From Mesorhizobium sp. Root157 (GTDB lineage: Bacteria > Pseudomonadota > Alphaproteobacteria > Rhizobiales > Rhizobiaceae): 64,000 bases of DNA. The position numbers were made by a program, and so were the translations under genes. This document shows positions 31,698 through 41,211 of the stretch, in pieces. The stretch covers positions 124,433-188,432 of the forward strand of contig NZ_LMGJ01000012.1 in the NCBI RefSeq assembly GCF_001427385.1, in the 5' to 3' direction. A model generated the notes under the pieces. That model was not told the origin of the DNA and searched no databases. It worked only from the letters and a program-made list of their open reading frames with translations. Numbering within the stretch: the stretch's first letter is position 1; each line of letters begins with the position of its first letter.

Positions 31698-34058
31698 ATG
31701 ACCAAGCATTCCCCAAATCTCAAGGCAGAAAAGATCGCCGGCGGTGTCCACACCGGCCAGCGTCACGACTCGGCTCACAAGCATGTCACCGGCGCGGCCG
31801 TCTACATCGACGACATCGCCGAGCCGGCGGGCACGCTGCACGCCGGCTTCGGCCTGTCCTCGGCTACCCATGCGTTGTTGAAATCGGTCGATTTGTCGGC
31901 GGTGCGCGCAGCACCCGGCGTCGTCGATGTGCTGACCTATGCCGACGTTCCCGGCGAAAACGACATCTCGCCCAGCGGCATGCACGACGATCCGATCCTG
32001 GCGGAAGGCAAGGTCGAATTCCACGGCCAGCCGATCTTTTGCGTGATCGCAAAAACGCGCGAGCAGGCCCGCCATGCCGCGAGCTTGGCCAGGATCGAAT
32101 ATGAAGAGCTACCGGCAATCGTCGATATCTGGAACCTCGACCCGGTCAAGGACAAACTGGTCACCACGCGGCTGGTCCTGAAGCGCGGCGATGCGGAGGC
32201 CGCGATCAATGATGCGCCCCGCCGTATCACCGGACGCATGCGCCTTGGCGGCCAGGACCATTTCTATCTCGAAGGCCAGGTGTCGCTTGCCGTGCCGGGT
32301 GAAGATGATGAAGTCATCGTGCATTGCTCGACGCAGGGTCCGAGCGAAACCCAGCACCTGGTTGCCCATGCGCTGGGCGTGCCGAGCCACGCCGTGACGG
32401 TGGAGGTGCGCCGCATGGGGGGCGGCTTCGGCGGCAAGGAAACCCAGGCCAACCAGTGCGCGGCGCTTGCCGCCATTGCCGCCAAGAAGCTGAAGCGCGC
32501 CGTCAAGGTCCGCATGGACCGCGACGAGGATATGACCGCGACCGGCAAGCGGCACGATTTCGTCATCGACTACGATGTCGGCTTCGACGAAGAGGGCAAC
32601 ATCCTCGGCATCGACTACATGTATGCGCTGCGCAGCGGGTTCTCGGCCGACCTGTCTGGCCCGGTCGGCGACCGCGCACTGTTTCATTGCGACAACGCCT
32701 ATTACTATCCGCATGTGCATGCGCGGTCGGCGCCGCTTTACACCAATACGGTGTCCAACACCGCCTTTCGCGGTTTCGGCGGCCCGCAAGGCATGGTCGG
32801 GGCCGAACGCGTCATCGACGAAGTGGCTTTCGCCGTGGGCAAGGACCCGCTCGAAATCCGCAAGCTCAATTTCTATGACGCGATGGGCACGAAAGGCCAT
32901 CGCAACGTCACGCCCTATCACCAGAAGGTCGAGGACTGCATCATCCAGCGCATCGTCGCGGAACTGGAAGAGAGCGCCGATTATGCCGGCCGCCGCCGCG
33001 AGATCGCGGCGTTCAATGCCAACAGCCGCTACATCAAGCGCGGTATGGCGCTGACCCCGGTCAAGTTCGGCATCTCGTTCACCAAGACGGAGTCCAACCA
33101 GGCCGGCGCGCTGGTCCATGTCTACACCGATGGTTCGGTGCACATGAACCACGGCGGCACCGAGATGGGGCAGGGCCTGCACCTGAAGGTGGCGCAGGTG
33201 GTGGCCGAGGAATTCCAGATCGATATCGACCAGGTGAAGATCACCGCCACCACCACGGCCAAGGTTCCCAACACCTCGCCGACCGCAGCGTCGTCAGGCG
33301 CTGACCTGAACGGCATGGCCGCGCAGGATGCGGCGCGCCAGATCAAGAACCGCCTCATCGACTTCGCCGCCGAAGCGCACCAGATTCCAAAGGATCAGGT
33401 CGTGTTCCTGCCCAACCGGGTTCGGGTCGGCAATGAGGAAATCAGCTTCGCCGAACTGGTCAGGCAGGCCTACATGGCGCGCGTGCATCTATCGGCGGCG
33501 GGCTTCTACAAGACGCCGAAAATCCATTGGGACCGCAGCCGTGGCAGGGGCCACGCCTTCTACTACTACGCCTATGGCGCAGCCTGTTCCGAAGTTTCGG
33601 TGGATACGCTGACCGGCGAATATGTGGTCGAGCGCACCGACATCCTGCATGACACCGGCCGCTCGCTCAATCCGGCCATCGACATCGGCCAGATCGAAGG
33701 CGGCTTCGTGCAGGGCATGGGCTGGCTGACGACGGAGGAGCTTGTCTGGGACGACAAGGGAAGGCTGCGCACCCACGCGCCTTCGACTTACAAGATTCCG
33801 CTCGCTTCGGATCGCCCCAAGATATTCAATGTCGCGTTGACCGATTGGTCGCAGGCCTACGAGCCGACGATCCATCGCTCGAAGGCCGTAGGCGAGCCGC
33901 CGCTGCCGCTAGGCCTGTCGGTCCTGCATGCCCTGTCGGATGCGGTGGCGAGTGTGGCCGGCCACAAGATCTGCCCGCGCCTCGATGCACCGGCGACGCC
34001 TGAGCGCGTGCTGATGGCGATCGAGAGGCTGCGGACGGAAGGGCGCGGCGCGGCCTGA
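31698..34058 (+). CDS. xdhB: xanthine dehydrogenase molybdopterin-binding subunit
   Basis: About 786-residue molybdenum subunit oxidising hypoxanthine and xanthine to urate. GGGFGGKETQANQCA, RGFGGPQG, HGGTEMGQGLH and the late GEPPLPLGLSV (catalytic Glu) are the cofactor-binding motifs. The ATG at 31698 is placed at good distance from GAGGCAG; ATG 31692 and GTG 31683, which overlaps the xdhA stop, are alternatives. It is followed after 62 bases by the maturation gene xdhC. Confidence 0.95.
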   Translation: MTKHSPNLKAEKIAGGVHTGQRHDSAHKHVTGAAVYIDDIAEPAGTLHAGFGLSSATHALLKSVDLSAVRAAPGVVDVLTYADVPGENDISPSGMHDDPILAEGKVEFHGQPIFCVIAKTREQARHAASLARIEYEELPAIVDIWNLDPVKDKLVTTRLVLKRGDAEAAINDAPRRITGRMRLGGQDHFYLEGQVSLAVPGEDDEVIVHCSTQGPSETQHLVAHALGVPSHAVTVEVRRMGGGFGGKETQANQCAALAAIAAKKLKRAVKVRMDRDEDMTATGKRHDFVIDYDVGFDEEGNILGIDYMYALRSGFSADLSGPVGDRALFHCDNAYYYPHVHARSAPLYTNTVSNTAFRGFGGPQGMVGAERVIDEVAFAVGKDPLEIRKLNFYDAMGTKGHRNVTPYHQKVEDCIIQRIVAELEESADYAGRRREIAAFNANSRYIKRGMALTPVKFGISFTKTESNQAGALVHVYTDGSVHMNHGGTEMGQGLHLKVAQVVAEEFQIDIDQVKITATTTAKVPNTSPTAASSGADLNGMAAQDAARQIKNRLIDFAAEAHQIPKDQVVFLPNRVRVGNEEISFAELVRQAYMARVHLSAAGFYKTPKIHWDRSRGRGHAFYYYAYGAACSEVSVDTLTGEYVVERTDILHDTGRSLNPAIDIGQIEGGFVQGMGWLTTEELVWDDKGRLRTHAPSTYKIPLASDRPKIFNVALTDWSQAYEPTIHRSKAVGEPPLPLGLSVLHALSDAVASVAGHKICPRLDAPATPERVLMAIERLRTEGRGAA

Positions 34059-34120
34059 TCGCGTGCCGATGAAGCAATTGAACCCGGTATCTGCTATATT
34101 CCCATGAGGGAATGACGACC

Positions 34121-35008
34121 ATGACCTCGAAACTGCAAAGCCTCAAAGCCTTTCTCGCCGGCGCGCAACGCTTCGCGCTGGTCGAGGTGGCGGACGCGAA
34201 GGGCTCCACTCCGCGTGAGACGGGGACGACGATGCTGGTTTCCACCACCGGCACACATGGCACCATCGGCGGCGGGCAACTCGAATACATGGCCATCGAC
34301 AAGGCCCGGCAGTTGCTGTCTCCCCGGCGGGGAAAAAGCACGGGCGCTCCTCTGTTCGATGCCGATCGGCTTGCCACGACCCTCGATATCCCGCTCGGCC
34401 CGGAAATCGGCCAGTGCTGCGGCGGCCGGGTAGCGGTATCCATTCGTCTTGGCGACCCGGAGATCGCGGCCGACCTGGTGCAGCGGGAAGAAGGTGAGGA
34501 GGAACGCTTGCCGCACCTCTACATTTTCGGCGGCGGCCATGTCGGCCATGCGATGGCCGCGTCCTGCGCCTTGATGCCGGTGCGCACCATCGTGGTGGAT
34601 ACACGTGCCGATGCGCTGGAAGGTCTGCCGGAAGGTGTCGAGGCCCGGTTGACGCCAGTCCCCGAGGACGTGGTCAGGGATGCGCCTTCATGCTCGGCAT
34701 TTGCCGTGCTGACCCATGACCATGCGCTTGATTTCCTCATCGTGGCCGAGGCGTTGCAGCGAACCGACACGGCTTACGTGGGCATGATCGGGTCCAAGAC
34801 CAAGAAGGCCACCTTCAAAAGCTGGTTCCTGAAAACCGCCGGCGGCACCGAGGCGGAGTTTGCCCGCCTCGTATCGCCGATCGGCGGCGATGGTGTGAAG
34901 GACAAGCGTCCCACCGTAATCGCAGCACTGGCCGCAGCCGAGATCATGACGGCTTTTGCCCTTCAACCGGCGCCAGCGCCCGGCGTAAGGACGCGAGCGG
35001 CCGGCTGA
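34121..35008 (+). CDS. xdhC: xanthine dehydrogenase maturation protein XdhC
   Basis: 295-residue cofactor-insertion chaperone of the XdhC/CoxI family. The N-terminal XdhC domain has VADAKGSTPRETGTTMLV and GTIGGGQLE, and the C-terminal Rossmann domain has LYIFGGGHVGHAM and VGMIGSKTKKATF. It sulphurates and inserts the molybdenum cofactor into XdhB. ATG 34121 is nine bases from GAGGGA; ATG 34112 would be too close. It ends directly against the dps stop codon on the other strand. Confidence 0.92.
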   Translation: MTSKLQSLKAFLAGAQRFALVEVADAKGSTPRETGTTMLVSTTGTHGTIGGGQLEYMAIDKARQLLSPRRGKSTGAPLFDADRLATTLDIPLGPEIGQCCGGRVAVSIRLGDPEIAADLVQREEGEEERLPHLYIFGGGHVGHAMAASCALMPVRTIVVDTRADALEGLPEGVEARLTPVPEDVVRDAPSCSAFAVLTHDHALDFLIVAEALQRTDTAYVGMIGSKTKKATFKSWFLKTAGGTEAEFARLVSPIGGDGVKDKRPTVIAALAAAEIMTAFALQPAPAPGVRTRAAG

Positions 35009-35497
35009 TCACTCCTTTTCCTGGGTATGGGCTTCCAGGAACCACAAAGCCTTGTCCAGCGAGCGCGAATAGCCCGTCAAGATGTCGGCGGCGTCGGCAT
35101 CGCCCGCCTCGTCCGTTTCGTCGATGGCGGAACGCGCGTTGTTTGCCGCGACGGCGTAACGCTCGATCAGAGCGGCGAGGTGGTCCGTCGTCTTGTAGAT
35201 ATCGGTCGGATAGGGCTTCAGCGGCGTAGCCTTGGCGACGGCCTGTGTCGTGCCGATGGCGGTGCCGCCAATTTGCACGACCCGTTCGGCAATGGTGTCG
35301 ACATGCACGTCCAGTTCGGCGCGGAAGCCGTCCAGCATCTCATGGATGGCGATGAATTGCGGCCCCTTGACGTTCCAGTGAGCCTGCTTGGTGATCAACG
35401 CCAGATCGATTGCGTCGGCAAGCCGTGCATTGAGGATTTCAATCGAAACCTTCTTGGCGTTGGACTTGAGGTCGTTATGTGTGGGGTGAGACGGCAT
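35009..35497 (-). CDS. dps: Dps ferritin-like DNA-protection protein
   Basis: 162-residue Dps-family protein that oxidises and stores iron and shields DNA. The ferroxidase signature spans AHWNVKGPQFIAIHE and the following DxHxDxxAER segment, with the His, Asp and Glu ligands in place. The ATG at 35497 has GGAG seven bases upstream; the open frame extends to 35521. It converges on xdhC with no gap. Xanthine dehydrogenase and urate oxidase make peroxide, so proximity may be useful, but it is probably an independent gene. Confidence 0.9.
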   Translation of the reverse strand: MPSHPTHNDLKSNAKKVSIEILNARLADAIDLALITKQAHWNVKGPQFIAIHEMLDGFRAELDVHVDTIAERVVQIGGTAIGTTQAVAKATPLKPYPTDIYKTTDHLAALIERYAVAANNARSAIDETDEAGDADAADILTGYSRSLDKALWFLEAHTQEKE

Positions 35498-35698
35498 CAG
35501 GAACTCCATAGGCTGGGGCACCGGACCGAAAAGAAAATCCGGTCTTCCGGATCGTTCCGATGCTGGATCAAATGCTGGAGCCCATGCGTCCGCTTGGATG
35601 CACGGAACTCAGGTGAGCGGCAAACGGCGTCGAATTGATTGCCGCCTGCTTCACGTCTTAATGTGCGGCTTGCGATCCGGTTCCTCAAGGGAATGCGG

Positions 35699-36619
35699 CT
35701 ATTTGCCCGCAAGCAGTTCCTTGATCAGTTTTTGGCAGCGTTCGGCCATGAAATCGAGCAGCAGGCGCACCTTTGGGTCCTGCAGCTTCTTGTGCGGATA
35801 AACCGCTGCAAGCTGCACCGGCACCGGCGGTGACTTGGTCAGGATGACGCGCAGGCGCCCGTCGCGCAGATAAGGCTCGACCTCGAAGCGCGGCTTGTTG
35901 ACGATACCGCGTCCGGCCAGCGCCCAGCCGGTCAAGACGTCGCCGTCGTCGCTGTCGAACGGACCCTGGAATTCGAATTTCTGCGGTCCGTTCTCCGTCT
36001 GCAATATCCAGTAGAACTCGCGCGAACCGGGATAGCGCAGCATCAGGCAGTCGTGCTTCCTGCCGACCAGTTCCTGGACATCGGTCGGTTCTCCGCGCGT
36101 TTGCAGATATTCGGGAGAGGCAACCAGCACGCGCTCGCAATCCAGGATGCCGCGCAGGCGCAGCGACGAATCCTCGATGACGCCAAGCCGGAAGGCAACG
36201 TCGATGCCTTCCTTCAGGATATCGACAGTGTGGTCAGACAGCCTCAGGCGGACCTCGATGTCGGGGTACTTATCGTGGAAATCCGGAATGCCGGAGGCGA
36301 TCAGCCGGCGGCCGAGCCCGAGCGGGGCGGTGACGCGGATGGTGCCGCGCGGCTGGCCGGAGAGGGCGGAGACTGCCGCTTCCGCCTCGGTGATCGCGTC
36401 TAGAACCTGCTTGGCGCCACCGTAGAACACCGTTCCGTGTTCCGTGGGCATGAGTTGGCGGGTGGTGCGGTTGAACAGCCTCACGCCGAGGTATTTTTCC
36501 AGTTCCTTGATGCGGTTGGACGCAACCGCTGGTGAAATGCGCATGTCGCGCCCCGCCGCGGAAAGGTTGCCAAGCTCCACAACGCGGACGAAGACGGCGA
36601 TATTGTCGAGATAGGCCAT
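35699..36619 (-). CDS. LysR family transcriptional regulator
   Basis: 306-residue LysR-type regulator. The helix-turn-helix is in residues 2-62 (VELGNLSAAGRDMRISPAVASNRIKEL begins about residue 14; LGVRLFNRTTRQL follows) and a LysR substrate domain fills the rest. It belongs to the CrgA-like subgroup with RGTIRVTAPLGLGRR. It is divergent from puuD with a 144-base gap, so control of the puuD-guaD operon is likely. The effector is unknown; a purine or ureide is the natural guess. Confidence 0.88.
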   Translation of the reverse strand: MAYLDNIAVFVRVVELGNLSAAGRDMRISPAVASNRIKELEKYLGVRLFNRTTRQLMPTEHGTVFYGGAKQVLDAITEAEAAVSALSGQPRGTIRVTAPLGLGRRLIASGIPDFHDKYPDIEVRLRLSDHTVDILKEGIDVAFRLGVIEDSSLRLRGILDCERVLVASPEYLQTRGEPTDVQELVGRKHDCLMLRYPGSREFYWILQTENGPQKFEFQGPFDSDDGDVLTGWALAGRGIVNKPRFEVEPYLRDGRLRVILTKSPPVPVQLAAVYPHKKLQDPKVRLLLDFMAERCQKLIKELLAGK

Positions 36620-36649
36620 GCGCTGGTTTCGTGGCTCTCATCTGGCTGC

Positions 36650-36672
36650 GTAAAGTGACCCTAGTATTTTAC
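36650..36672. promoter_or_regulatory. candidate LysR box between LysR gene and puuD
   Basis: GTAAA at 36650-36654 and TTTAC at 36668-36672 form an interrupted dyad with 13 bases between arms, next to an AT-rich run (ACATTTTTTTTT). Position in the divergent promoter region fits a LysR-type T-N11-A site. Confidence 0.35.
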
Positions 36673-36763
36673 ATTTTTTTTTGAAAGTCATCGTGTTTCC
36701 CGCCTCTTTCCGTTTAGCGTGCACTCCACGTAATGTCCGAGCTTCGGCGAGAAGGGATGGAGC

Positions 36764-37981
36764 ATGCTGGACTTCGTGATTTTCTGGGATTGGCTGGCGT
36801 TCGGTGTGCGCTGGCTGCACGTCATTACCGCCATCGCCTGGATCGGTTCGTCGTTCTATTTCGTGGCGCTGGACCTTGGGCTGCGCCAGCGGCCGAACCT
36901 TCCCGCCGGAGCCTTTGGCGAGGAGTGGCAGGTTCACGGGGGCGGCTTCTACCACATCCAGAAATACCTCGTCGCACCGGCCGAGATGCCGGAGCACCTG
37001 ACCTGGTTCAAATGGGAATCCTACGCCACCTGGCTGTCGGGCTTCGCCCTCCTGTGCGTGGTCTACTATGCGGGCGCCGATCTTTTCCTCATCGATCCCA
37101 ACGTGCTCGACGTGTCCGTGCCGGTCGGCATCGCCATTTCGCTGGCCACCATCGGCGTCGGCTGGGTGTTCTACGATCTTTTGTGCAAGCTCTTCCTCGG
37201 CAAGAGCGACACCGGCCTGATGCTGTTCCTCTACTGCGTGCTGGTTTTCATTGCCTGGGGGCTGACGCATCTGTTCACCGGCCGCGCCGCCTTCCTTCAT
37301 CTGGGCGCCATTACCGCGACCATCATGTCGGCCAACGTCTTCATGGTCATCATCCCCAACCAGAAGATCGTCGTCGCCGACCTCATCGCCGGCCGCAAGC
37401 CGGACCCGAAATACGGCAAGATCGCCAAGCAGCGCTCGCTGCACAACAATTACCTGACCCTGCCCGTCCTGTTCCTGATGCTGTCGAACCACTATCCGCT
37501 GGCATTCGGCACCGAGTTCAACTGGGTCATCGCCTCGCTGGTGTTCATCATCGGCGTGCTGATCCGCCATTTCTTCAACACCCAGCATGCCCGCAAGGGC
37601 AACCCGACATGGACCTGGCTCGCCGCCGGCATCCTGTTCATCGTCATCATCTGGCTTTCGACCGTGCCTAAGGTGCTGACTGGCGAAGCCAAGGTGAGTG
37701 CGGCGGGCGAACAGTACGTCGTTTCCACTCACTTTCCCGCCGTGCGCGACACCGTGCTTGGCCGCTGCGCCATGTGCCATGCCACTGAGCCTTCCTATGA
37801 GGGCATCTACCATGCGCCCAAGGGCGTGATGCTCGACACCGATGCCGGTATCGCCGCGCACGCCAAGGAAATCTACCTGCAGGCCGGCCGCAGCCATGCC
37901 ATGCCTCCGGCCAACGTCACCCAGATGACCGACAAGGAACGCGCCATGCTGGTTGCCTGGTTCGAGGAAGCGAAGAAGTGA
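36764..37981 (+). CDS. puuD: membrane urate oxidase with cytochrome c domain
   Basis: 405-residue urate hydroxylase of the PuuD type, converting urate to 5-hydroxyisourate with electrons passed to a c heme rather than to oxygen. The first 310 residues contain about eight transmembrane helices (FGVRWLHVITAIAWIGSSFY, SANVFMVIIPNQK). The periplasmic C-terminal domain has the heme motif CAMCH at 335-339 and a probable axial Met in SHAMPP. It is the first gene of an operon with guaD (four-base overlap) and is divergent from the LysR gene. Confidence 0.93.
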   Translation: MLDFVIFWDWLAFGVRWLHVITAIAWIGSSFYFVALDLGLRQRPNLPAGAFGEEWQVHGGGFYHIQKYLVAPAEMPEHLTWFKWESYATWLSGFALLCVVYYAGADLFLIDPNVLDVSVPVGIAISLATIGVGWVFYDLLCKLFLGKSDTGLMLFLYCVLVFIAWGLTHLFTGRAAFLHLGAITATIMSANVFMVIIPNQKIVVADLIAGRKPDPKYGKIAKQRSLHNNYLTLPVLFLMLSNHYPLAFGTEFNWVIASLVFIIGVLIRHFFNTQHARKGNPTWTWLAAGILFIVIIWLSTVPKVLTGEAKVSAAGEQYVVSTHFPAVRDTVLGRCAMCHATEPSYEGIYHAPKGVMLDTDAGIAAHAKEIYLQAGRSHAMPPANVTQMTDKERAMLVAWFEEAKK

Positions 37982-39306
37982 CGGCCGGTAGCATGACCAC
38001 CACCCTCCTGCGCGGGCGCACGCTGACCTTCATCCGTTGGCCCGACACGATCGACGACCATGCCGCCTATGCTTATGAGGAAGACGGCGGGCTGTTGTTG
38101 CGCGACGGCAAGATCGTTGCCGCCGGCCCCTATGCAGAAATTGAGAAACAGGCGGGTGAGGGGGTCAAGGTCACAGACCATCGCCCGCATCTCCTTATGC
38201 CGGGCTTTATCGACGCGCATATGCATTTCCCGCAGATGCAGGTCATTGCCAGCTATGGCGCCGAACTGCTGGAGTGGCTGAACACCTACACTTTTCCAGA
38301 AGAAACCAAGTTCCAGGACGCGCAGCACGGCCGCCGCATAGCGCGCCTGTTCCTGGACGAGGTGATCCGCCACGGCACCACGACCGTCGCGGCCTATTGC
38401 TCGGTCCACAAGGCATCCGCCGAAGCCTTCTTTGCCGAGTCGCACGGGCGCAACATGCTCAATATCGCCGGCAAGGTGATGATGGACCGCAACGCCCCGG
38501 ACGGCGTCACCGACACGCCGCAATCAAGTTACGACGACACCAAGGCATTGATCGGCGAATGGCACGGCAAGGGCCGCCAGCTTTATGCCATCACGCCGCG
38601 CTTCGCCATCACGTCCTCGCCTCAGCAGATGGAGATGGCGGGCGCATTGGCGCGCGAGTTCCCCGATCTGCATATCCAGACCCATCTGTCGGAAAACCAC
38701 GCCGAGATCGCCTTCACCCAGGAGCTTTTCCCGAGGTCGAAGGATTACACCGACGTTTACGAGCACTATGGCTTGCTGGGGTCGAAGACCTTGCTCGGCC
38801 ATTGTATCCATCTTTCGGAACGCGAGGCGGATGCGCTGTCGGGTTCCGGTTCGATTGCGGTGTTCTGCCCGACCTCGAACCTGTTCCTCGGCTCGGGGCT
38901 GTTTCCTTACCAGCGGCTGCGCTCGCGCGATAACCCGGTTCGCATCGCAACCGCCACCGATGTCGGCGGCGGCACCAACTATTCGATGCTGCGCACCATG
39001 GATGAAGGCTACAAGGTCATCGCACTGCAGGGCGAGAAACTGAACCCGTTCCAGTCGTTCTGGCAGATCACGCGCGGCAATGCAGAGGCGCTGTCGATTG
39101 CGGACAAGGTAGGCACGCTGGAGCCGGGTACCGACGCCGACATCATCGTGCTCGACGCCGGCGCAACGCCGGTCATGCGGCTGAGAATGGAGACGGTCAA
39201 GACGCTGGCCGAAGAGCTTTTCCTGTTACAGACGGTAGGCGATGACCGCGTGGTAGCCGAGGTTTATGTCGCCGGAAACCCGGCCAAGAGCGAACTCGCC
39301 GCCTGA
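37978..39306 (+). CDS. guaD: guanine deaminase, amidohydrolase type
   Basis: 442-residue amidohydrolase converting guanine to xanthine and ammonia. Zinc ligands His81 and His83 lie in PGFIDAHMHFPQM, later ligands in THLSENHAEI and GHCIHLSE, and the Asp in ATDVGGGTNYS. SNLFLGSGLF is a guanine deaminase hallmark. The GTG at 37978 overlaps the puuD stop and has GAGGAAG upstream; an ATG at 37993 is the alternative. The product feeds XdhAB. Confidence 0.92.
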   Translation: MTAGSMTTTLLRGRTLTFIRWPDTIDDHAAYAYEEDGGLLLRDGKIVAAGPYAEIEKQAGEGVKVTDHRPHLLMPGFIDAHMHFPQMQVIASYGAELLEWLNTYTFPEETKFQDAQHGRRIARLFLDEVIRHGTTTVAAYCSVHKASAEAFFAESHGRNMLNIAGKVMMDRNAPDGVTDTPQSSYDDTKALIGEWHGKGRQLYAITPRFAITSSPQQMEMAGALAREFPDLHIQTHLSENHAEIAFTQELFPRSKDYTDVYEHYGLLGSKTLLGHCIHLSEREADALSGSGSIAVFCPTSNLFLGSGLFPYQRLRSRDNPVRIATATDVGGGTNYSMLRTMDEGYKVIALQGEKLNPFQSFWQITRGNAEALSIADKVGTLEPGTDADIIVLDAGATPVMRLRMETVKTLAEELFLLQTVGDDRVVAEVYVAGNPAKSELAA

Positions 39307-39393
39307 ATCGATTCACCTGCTCGGCCCAACTCCTGCTTGACCCGACGGCACTGATCGGCGAAAGCGTCTGGCGACTTTCCGGGAGGAGTGCCG

Positions 39394-39900
39394 ATGGCCG
39401 TCGCCGACGATATCGAGACCATCAAACGCCAGGAGGCGAGGCTTGTCTTCGACGTGTTCGACGAGCAGGCGGCCTTTGCCATTGGTTCCGCCATCCGGAC
39501 GCGGGCGCTCAAGGAAAGCCTGCCGATCGTCGTCGATATCCGCACCTTCGATCGCCCCCTGTTTTATGCCGCGATGCCGGGTTCCAACGGCGCCAATCCC
39601 GACTGGGCGCGGCGCAAGATCAACGTCGTCAAGCGCTTCCTTAAAAGCACGTACCGCATGGTGCTGGAGCAGGAACGCCCCGATCGAACCTTCAGGGTCG
39701 GCGAGGGGCTGGATAGTGCCGACTACGTGCTTGCCGGCGGCGGCTTTCCCATTGAGGTCAAGGGCGCCGGCGTCATCGGCGTCATCGCCGTGTCGGGCCT
39801 GCCGGAGCGTGACGATCATGGCATCGTGGTGGATGCCTTGTGCGACCATCTCGGCCACGACCGCAACGAACTGACCTTGCCTGCCCAGAAATCCAACTAG
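39394..39900 (+). CDS. UPF0303/DUF336 (HbpS-like) protein
   Basis: 168-residue protein of the UPF0303 group in the heme-degrading-domain (DUF336) superfamily. The recognisable parts are the YAAMPGSNGANPDWARRK segment and the Gly-rich GGGFPIEVKGAGVIG followed by VSGLPERDDHG. No transmembrane segment or signal is present. The ATG at 39394 follows GGGAGGAG. It lies between guaD (87 bases) and the glycerate kinase gene (16 bases) on the same strand. The function is not known; a link to purine or glycolate metabolism is suggested by position. Confidence 0.8.
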   Translation: MAVADDIETIKRQEARLVFDVFDEQAAFAIGSAIRTRALKESLPIVVDIRTFDRPLFYAAMPGSNGANPDWARRKINVVKRFLKSTYRMVLEQERPDRTFRVGEGLDSADYVLAGGGFPIEVKGAGVIGVIAVSGLPERDDHGIVVDALCDHLGHDRNELTLPAQKSN

Positions 39901-39916
39901 AAGAGCGACCCCCTGC

Positions 39917-41173
39917 ATGGATTCCAAGCGCTTCCTGACATCCATCTTCGACGCCGCCGTTGCCGCCGCCGATCCGGAAAAGACCATTCGCGATCATCTG
40001 CCGGCCAGGCCGAAAGGCAGGACCATCGTCATCGGCCTGGGCAAGGGCGCGGCGCAGATGGCCGCCGCCTTCGAGAAGGTTTGGGACGGGCCGGTCGATG
40101 GGTTGATCGTTACCCGCTACGGATACGGTGCGCCGACGAAACACCTTGAAGTGGTCGAGGCGGCGCACCCGGTTCCGGATGCGGCGGGGCTCGAAGCCGC
40201 TCGGCGGTTGATGGAGAAGGTTTCCGGCCTGAGCGAGGACGATCTGGTGATCGCGCTGGTCTGCGGCGGCGGCTCTGCCTTGCTGCCGGCCCCGGCTGGT
40301 GGCCTGACCCTGGCCGACGAGATTGCCGTCAACGAGGCACTGCTGGCCTCCGGCGCGCCGATTGCCGCGATGAACACCATCCGCAAGCACCTTTCCAACA
40401 TCAAGGGCGGCCGGCTCGCCGCCGCGGCTCATCCGGCCAGGGTGGTGTCGCTGGTGGTGTCGGACATTCCCGGCGACGACCCGTCGCTGGTGGCTTCAGG
40501 TCCGACCGTGCCTAGTACGGGAAGCCGCGCCGACGCCCTGAAAGCCATCGAAACCTACGCGATCAAATTGCCGGCGGCTGTCATGGCGCACATCAATTCG
40601 CCCGTAGCCGATGCGCCTCGTCCCGGCGATGCGATATTCGCCCGCAACGAAGTCAAGGTCATCGCTTCCGCCGCCGTGTCGCTGGAAGCTGCCGCTGCCG
40701 AGGCCAAGCGGCAAGGCATCGAGGCGGTCATCCTGTCGGATTCCATGGAAGGCGAGGCGCGCGAGGTCGGTGCGATCCATGCGGCAATCGCCCGCGAGAT
40801 CGCCACCCGCAACCGTCCGTTCAAGAAGCCGGTGCTGCTATTGTCCGGCGGCGAAACGACGGTGACGTTGAAGGCAAAAGGCAAGGGCGGCCGCAACAGC
40901 GAATTCCTGCTCGCCTTCGCCATCGGCATCGACGGCCATGACGGCATCGAGGCACTTGCCGCCGACACCGACGGCATCGACGGCTCGGAAGACAATGCCG
41001 GCGCCTTCGCCAATGGTTCCACAGTGGCCCGCATGCGCGCGGCCGGCGTCGATGCCAAGGCGATGCTGGCCGGCAATAACGCCTGGACGGCTTTCAACGC
41101 GGTCGGCGACCTGTTCGTTCCCGGCCCGACCGGCACCAACGTCAACGATTTGCGGGCGATCCTGATAAGATAA
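39917..41173 (+). CDS. glycerate kinase type 2 (MOFRL family)
   Basis: 418-residue glycerate 2-kinase (GckA/TtuD type). The N-terminal domain has IVIGLGKGAAQMAAAFE and CGGGSALLPAPAGGLTL, and the C-terminal MOFRL domain has LSGGETTVTLKAKGKGGRN. It phosphorylates D-glycerate for entry into central metabolism. In this operon it would serve glyoxylate released by ureidoglycolate lyase, after conversion to tartronate semialdehyde and glycerate by enzymes not in the window. Confidence 0.9.
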   Translation: MDSKRFLTSIFDAAVAAADPEKTIRDHLPARPKGRTIVIGLGKGAAQMAAAFEKVWDGPVDGLIVTRYGYGAPTKHLEVVEAAHPVPDAAGLEAARRLMEKVSGLSEDDLVIALVCGGGSALLPAPAGGLTLADEIAVNEALLASGAPIAAMNTIRKHLSNIKGGRLAAAAHPARVVSLVVSDIPGDDPSLVASGPTVPSTGSRADALKAIETYAIKLPAAVMAHINSPVADAPRPGDAIFARNEVKVIASAAVSLEAAAAEAKRQGIEAVILSDSMEGEAREVGAIHAAIAREIATRNRPFKKPVLLLSGGETTVTLKAKGKGGRNSEFLLAFAIGIDGHDGIEALAADTDGIDGSEDNAGAFANGSTVARMRAAGVDAKAMLAGNNAWTAFNAVGDLFVPGPTGTNVNDLRAILIR

Positions 41174-41211
41174 AGGCTGGCCTGCGCCCGATTGCCGGGC
41201 CGCGATTTGCC

